Positions 58,609 through 64,000 of a DNA stretch of 64,000 nucleotides are shown here, one piece after another (position 1 is the first letter of the stretch; the number at the start of each line of letters is the position of its first letter). The notes under the pieces were generated by a model. That model was not told the origin of the DNA. It did not search any database and saw only the letters and a program-made list of their open reading frames with translations. Location of the stretch: contig NW_024041484.1 in NCBI RefSeq assembly GCF_014851395.1, forward strand, positions 6,607,560 through 6,671,559, given 5' to 3'. The position numbers and the translations under genes were made by a program. Origin of the DNA: Micropterus salmoides (taxonomy: Eukaryota > Chordata > Actinopteri > Centrarchiformes > Centrarchidae).

Positions 58609-61020
58609 TGGTATTAATATGCGTCTCCAGTGTCCACATTCAGATCCAATGACTCCGTTTAGCTGAAAAAACGTAGGTAGCATCCTCCTCTCGTTTGTGT
58701 GGGTCGACATAAAACACTCTTATAGACGGTTTAATAACTTCTGAGCCAGCTTTTCACCGTGATTTGTTTTCCTCCATGGATTATAAACACATTTTGTGTG
58801 TAATAATAATGTAACAACTCAGACATAAAAGTGAAAATTAAGTTCCACCTGGCGTCATTTCCTTGGTCTTTCCTCATAATATGTACTCCTTTCTGTTATC
58901 TTAGTAGTTTATGTTATGAGTTTTCTTCAACAGCACACAAGTTCACATTCACAAACGTATTTGTATTTACACTTCTATGTGGAGGGTTTGCCTAATCAGA
59001 TCACAATCCTTCCTCAGTGGGTCTTGAGTGCATTTACACCGGTACTCTCATTAGGTCAAGCACTATCCGACTGCAATCCAATCACCTAAAATGCATTTTC
59101 ATGACAGGCATAAAAGGGGCCTTAAGGTTTGTGTACAGCTTAGCCTCTGACTGAACTCAGAAATCTCTACATTTAAGAAGCAGGCTCATAAAGCCTGGGA
59201 TGACATGTCTTTGACTCAAATTGAAACATTGTCAACTCAAACAGACATCAATGTGTGTCACTCCAGGCAAATCTGCATCTACACACATCTTTACATTGAC
59301 TTTGTTTGCAACTGCACTGTCTCTTTGTGTTCTGTCTGAACACATCCCAAGAACTCATTTCATACTCCTGCAGTGTAGAAATATTATGCATCATAGTAAT
59401 GATATGGAGTAATACATATTGATGGATTAAAGTCTTTTACAATTTCTATGTCTTCCTGTCAGCATGATAAGCATTTTAAACAACCTTTATCCAGGTCTGT
59501 AACAAAAACTGCTGTCTTGCTGTATATGCTGAAAAGCCAGTATGAGTCTACCCATCAGTCATGACACAGCCATTCTTCGCTTGATGCCTGTTGAAATGAC
59601 AAGTTGCACAAAAATGCAAATTCTACTTGGGGCAATAGAGGTACCACAAGGAGACAGTATTAAACATAAACTTCTTAGTGTTCTCCTGTGGACAAACAAA
59701 CTACTATGAATGTGTGTGAATGGGTGAATGTGACATGAAGCGTGAAGCACTTTGAGTGGACCGAAGACTAGAAGGCACTTTATATGTGGAGTCCATTTAC
59801 ACATAACCACCAGGTTACTTGGACACCCTGATCTTTGGTATTTCTGTACTGCCATTTCTTCTTACTTATTGGCGAAATATGCTGATTCAACGCATCTGTG
59901 TTGAGCTTGGCCTTGTGTATTCATTTGTTGCAAAGGGAATAGGGCTGCAGCCAGGTTTCACAGTATATCATGGTATGAAAATAGACAGTTAATACCATGT
60001 ACATTTGCTTATCTGCGACCTACTTCTAAAAGTTCAATCTCAGAAGTGAAAGTGAAATATATTCCCATCCTCACTTCGTTTGCCAACAGTGACCTAAAAC
60101 CATTACAGACTGCTAGTGCCACGACGTGTGACCAGTTGAAGTGCGAATGCTCTTTTCACTTGTGCTTTTTAGGCTTTAAGGTTCAGAATCAAGACTTAAT
60201 TGTTATTTTTCACACTAATGGTGAACAAACCTAACTGCAGCAGGCCTCCAGCAGGACTTTAGCTGGCTGGCAGTGAGCAGGAAGCCTGTACCGGAGATTT
60301 AAGCCTCTGATTGCTGACCTAAAACTGTCTTGGCTTTGACCGTTTTCATTGTGACGATCTTAAAATGTGTCAAAGTGAAAATTGTTTAACAGACTCAAGC
60401 CACAGCCCCGATGATAGGGGAGCCTAAGGTTTCACTGATGAACACTTAAAATAAACCAAGTAAACACAGGCCATTAGTCACTAGCCTTGTTCTCCAACTG
60501 TCATTTCAACTTAGCACTGCCGGATAACGTAAAATATAAGCCAGGAAACCTCCGTCAAGCGTCAGCACAGCGTCAGATTAATCATAATGCTATCTTACAA
60601 TAAATGGGGTGATTGGTTTAACTAAATAGCACTTCAGTAGGCAGGCAGATACTCGTGTAAGCTTGCTGCTGTTTTGAGCCAGCACGGCCTGGCTCCTGCA
60701 TACACAACATTAGCACCAACTTCATCAACCAATGCCAACACGACGGTGACAACATGGTTGTTGTTGGTTAGCCAGACGGCTACAGTTAGCCAAAAACACA
60801 GCTGCCTAAGAGCTAGATAGTTGTCGTTAGCAAGGCAGCAAGAATGTCTAAATAGTGTCTAATATTAGCAACGTTGATTACACTGAAGGTCATAAGTTAG
60901 CTAGCTAGCGAGTTTAGCTGAAAGCTAACTAGCTGCTTAGAACAACAGCACCTGCTTACGTCGCTTTTAGCTTGCTAGCAGTTAGCTCTATTTAGCTAGC
61001 GGTACGTGTTACTACTCACC
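58609..61020. other. scaf11 intron 1, mostly unique sequence with repeat fragments
   Basis: Carries a SINE 3' tail at about 59690-59800 (GAAGCACTTTGAGTGGACCG), of the family at 21612, and a hAT-derived fragment from 59943 (AGGGCTGCAGCCAGGTTTCA). No exon recognised. Confidence 0.4.
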
Positions 61021-61240
61021 TTTAAGTGCTACTGCGCCTGGTTTGCAGCTACTAAACTGGTTTTAGCGTCCAAACTCCTGCTACGAAATGCTGACGAATC
61101 GCACTATCCGGGATTGTTTTTGGCGAAATACGAAGCGTAGCTTTCAGAAAGTCTCAGCCACATGTCTCGCGGTCTGGCCGCGAGTTGGTGCAGCTGGCGC
61201 TCCCTACCGGAACCGCCGAGCATTAGAAAGCAGAGTGAAT
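61021..61240 (-). promoter_or_regulatory. scaf11: Candidate scaf11 first exon and TATA-less promoter
   Basis: On the reverse strand a strong donor, TTAAAG|GTGAGT, lies at 61021/61020. Upstream is a locally GC-rich block (61160-61230) with a CCGGAA ETS-type site and a CTCGCGG/CCGCGAG palindrome (61166-61184). TTTTTGGCGAAAT (61116-61128) resembles an E2F site. Such composition suits a housekeeping promoter. The link to the first coding exon at 51.5 kb is inferred from position and strand only. Confidence 0.4.
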
Positions 61241-61354
61241 TTATCCATCCGGTGACATTTACACTACAAAGAAGCGAGCAACAGTTGGTACAGCAGCAGA
61301 ATCTATGATTGAATTCCACTAAATTTAAAGTGGACATAACTGGCATGATATGCC

Positions 61355-61447
61355 TGTTGTCTCATTGGTAGATGTGTCGCAGTGGGAATTGAACCCTAGT
61401 TTCCCACAACCAAGACACTTGTCTTATCCACTTAACCATCGCCACAC
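61355..61447 (-). mobile_element. tRNA-like SINE head or tRNA pseudogene
   Basis: The reverse strand contains TGGTTAAGTGG (A box) and GGGTTCAATTCCC (B box), about 30 bases apart, with partly matching acceptor-like ends (GTGTGGC and GCGACAC). The T-stem pairs poorly, so this is a decayed tRNA-derived sequence rather than a working tRNA. Confidence 0.5.
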
Positions 61448-63950
61448 CATTAGGTGTAACATCCACATTTAGGTTTGTCCAGTCAAATTAAAACAACATA
61501 ATAGTACATCTCCCTTTTACCACACAGAAGTGGCCAAAACAGTATATTATCCTGCTGATTAATAGCCTACATTTAAATAACACAGTGGCCTAGACAAGAC
61601 ATCACAAGGTGTGTTCACTTCTTTCATTTAACCTGAGGAAGACCTTGAAATTGGTTGTGTCCATATAAAATTAGCCAGCACAGTGTCAGCACAGACAGGT
61701 GAAAACCATAGAATGTATATGAAAAGGTGAAAACAAAGATAAAGTGAGGCCAGAGAGGTTTTCATCTAGTTCACTGCCTACTAGTGGTCACAGGGAGAAA
61801 CTGTAACGTAAAAAATACAGTGTTTGCCAACATATGGTGTTAATGTCAGTACAATCATTATTGATACCCATATGTACAAATCATTATAGCATCTCAAACA
61901 TCTTTATTTTGATAGTTTTATATGAAAATGATTAATAATATCAGCACGTATACACATCACTCTAAATGTGATTATTAAAAACAAAGAAGTCTCAGTATTG
62001 TTTGAAGTCAAAATACTGGTCAAAACTGTATCACTTAAATTTATGTTTTTGTACTAACAATGAAACAAATGACCCATGTAATGTGAAAGGTGTCTCAAAG
62101 TGACAAAGCCTCAGATAATTATCATCAACGCAGCTCGCCCTAGGCTATCAGACTTTACGGCCTCTTTACTTCACTGTTTTGGTTTTATGGCCTGCAACTT
62201 TACTGTTTAGTTTCAGTCTCACAGCTCTCATCAGTGTCCAAACCAGACAAAACAAGCAGCTGTTTTCAGCAAAAATGCTCTCATATAGTTTGCTATCTGG
62301 CCAGCACCAAATAACCAACAAATGTAGCAGCTAGCTGGTGAACAAAGTGGAGCAGTCAGCAGCTAAAAGCCAAAAATTCCCCTCAGGGATTGGTGGCAAC
62401 CCAGGAGCTAAGGGAGAGTGGATATTGGCCTTGGTAGACACAAACAACTCCAAATAAATGCAAATGTTGCCCCGTGTCTGCTCGGTGTGTCAATAAGCCT
62501 GTTTTGCTAGCTTTCTTCATATAAACTTTATAAGTTTCTAATTTGTCAATGATGTATTACAGCTTTTTGGTAACCTTCTCAAATAGTTAAAAATAAATTA
62601 ATACTAAAGGCTAAAGGCTGACATTTTTCAGGAATCCTGTAGCATTCCCGCGGGATGGGAGTCAGTTTCATTGTTCATCATGGAACAGGAAAAAATGGGA
62701 GCTGGCGGGATGGCGGAAATAATAGGTCAGTTTTTATATATAAATATGCAGTTCTAATACGAATAAACAAATGTTCTGATTTTTATATGATATGTGATAC
62801 AAATTTATTAAATAGGATTAACCCCTTGAGATGAAAAATCTCGTTTTCAAGGAGGGTCCCAAAAATATCAGGAATGGGATGGGAAGCTAGTCATTCCTCC
62901 TGATTGGAACAGGATAGGAGTATTTTTGTGGGAGTTACTCCAGGTTACTTTTGTACTTACCTTAAATAGAGAAAACTACACTACAAATTTGAAGCTACTC
63001 CCTAAAATGCTTCAGATAGTTTAAATGAAGGTAGTGCTGAAGATGATGCTGCATCTTATCATTTAAATATCAAGCACTTGTTTGGTTTAAGTCTGGAAGT
63101 CAGTTTCACATTTACTGTAGCATTTTCACTGAATGAGTTCTGTCTAACACATGACATTTTTACATGGAAATCACAGGAAGATAATAAAATGAATGTGCAT
63201 CTGTCACTGTCATGAAGTACGAGGATCCTTGAACAGAAAACCATCATTAATGTTATTAGTAAGTTTCCATACTATGACAAGCCAAAATATGGAAAGAGAC
63301 TATTACAACAAGTCTGAATTTAATTTATTAATTAGTGTTATCCTTGCATTTTTAGACAAAGGATTTGAAGACAAATCATTTCTTATTTTTGTGGTTATTA
63401 AAATGAGCAGTGATAGCTACCAAGACTGAAGACCTCAGCAGAAAAAACACAAAAGTCTTGCACTTTTTGACTAAATGCAGGAACACCACAGCAATGAGCA
63501 CCGAGTAACAAAAAAATGGAAGCAAAATAAACTAAGAGAAAAATCTCACATTATGCTTTAAGCACTAACAAAATGTGACACTTATGCACTAACAAAATGT
63601 GTTCACCTTTAGATGAATACAGAAAGTTCTCACTGTAATGTAAGATTAAACACAAAGTATGTTTTAGGAGCTGTGGGAAGTGGAGCGCTCAGCAAAGTCA
63701 TTAACAATTCAATTATGCTGAAAGGAACGAGCCAAAGGAAAATGTCCAGTGGTTTAACAGAACAAAAGGATGAGCTTGCCAGCAAATGGAGCTTGTTAGG
63801 TTATATCAGACAAGAGAGCTGTTTGAAGTCTCAGCCACCAACCATGAAAACTGAGTGCTGAATATTAAAAACACTGGCATCTGTTCAGACGTCTCTTATT
63901 TAGCACACAACACAGAGAGCCGTGATGAATCCAGGAAGACTCATACTCTC
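61448..63950. other. Intergenic, no gene; one hAT-like fragment
   Basis: 62640-62960 contains CGGGATGGGAG-type text near both edges (TCCCGCGGGATGGGAGTCAG and GGAACAGGATAGGAGTATTT), typical of a fish hAT MITE. Frames at 63193-63861 match nothing known. Confidence 0.35.
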
Positions 63951-63954
63951 CACC

Positions 63955-64000
63955 AGTGGGTCCCCAACCTTTTTTTTGTCATACAGCCCTGTCAGATGAA
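63955..64000 (+). mobile_element. Start of a hAT-type element cut by the window end
   Basis: CCAGTGGGTCCCCAACCTTT (63952-63971) resembles the CAGTGGTTCCCAACCTTTTT terminus of Charlie-like hAT transposons. Only the first bases are inside the window. Confidence 0.45.

Noticed and set aside
1..64000. CRISPR arrays, operons, tRNA or rRNA genes
   Set aside because: The genes are intron-bearing vertebrate genes. No regularly spaced direct repeats with unique spacers were seen; the tRNA-like sequences are SINE parts.

Overview
This is animal nuclear DNA, most likely from a ray-finned (teleost) fish. It contains two intron-bearing vertebrate genes with standard GT-AG splice sites, long (CA)n/(TG)n tracts, and a dense load of fish-type transposons: L2, jockey/Rex1-like and L1-type LINEs, tRNA-derived SINEs, Tc1, hAT and PIF/Harbinger elements and MITEs. 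I see no prokaryotic, organellar or viral gene.

Layout. 1-22.6 kb is intergenic and mostly repeats: a 3-kb TTAA-flanked long inverted repeat, a Harbinger remnant, hAT-like elements, and a nested stack (old LINE, L2 inside it, SINE at the L2 edge, hAT further down). 22.6-35.2 kb is slc38a2 on the + strand: a TATA promoter with an amino-acid-response element, a probable non-coding first exon, and 15 coding exons (24310-33481) that I join into a 494-residue sodium-coupled neutral amino acid transporter of the SNAT2 type. A LINE fragment follows its 3' UTR. 35.4-40 kb is intergenic with Tc1 copies, an L1 fragment and a MITE. 41.2-51.6 kb is the coding part of scaf11 on the - strand: 14 coding exons joined into a 1230-residue RING-finger/SR-rich splicing-associated protein. 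Its candidate first exon and promoter lie near 61.0-61.2 kb, so intron 1 would span about 9.4 kb. That intron holds hAT elements, a Tc1 of DD36E type, inverted L1-derived repeats and a higher-order minisatellite. 61.3-64 kb is intergenic with SINE and hAT pieces.

The two genes converge tail to tail. SCAF11 and the SLC38A1/A2/A4 cluster are also neighbours on human chromosome 12, which supports both identifications. They are not expected to share a pathway: one is a plasma-membrane amino acid transporter, the other a nuclear pre-mRNA processing factor. All exon joins were made by hand from splice sites, reading phase and known family sequence; no transcript data were available. I did not find a clear new biological system. 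The most unusual items are the higher-order minisatellite, the nested retroelements with readable target-site duplications, the TTAA-flanked long inverted repeat and the promoter-proximal ATF4-type site of slc38a2.
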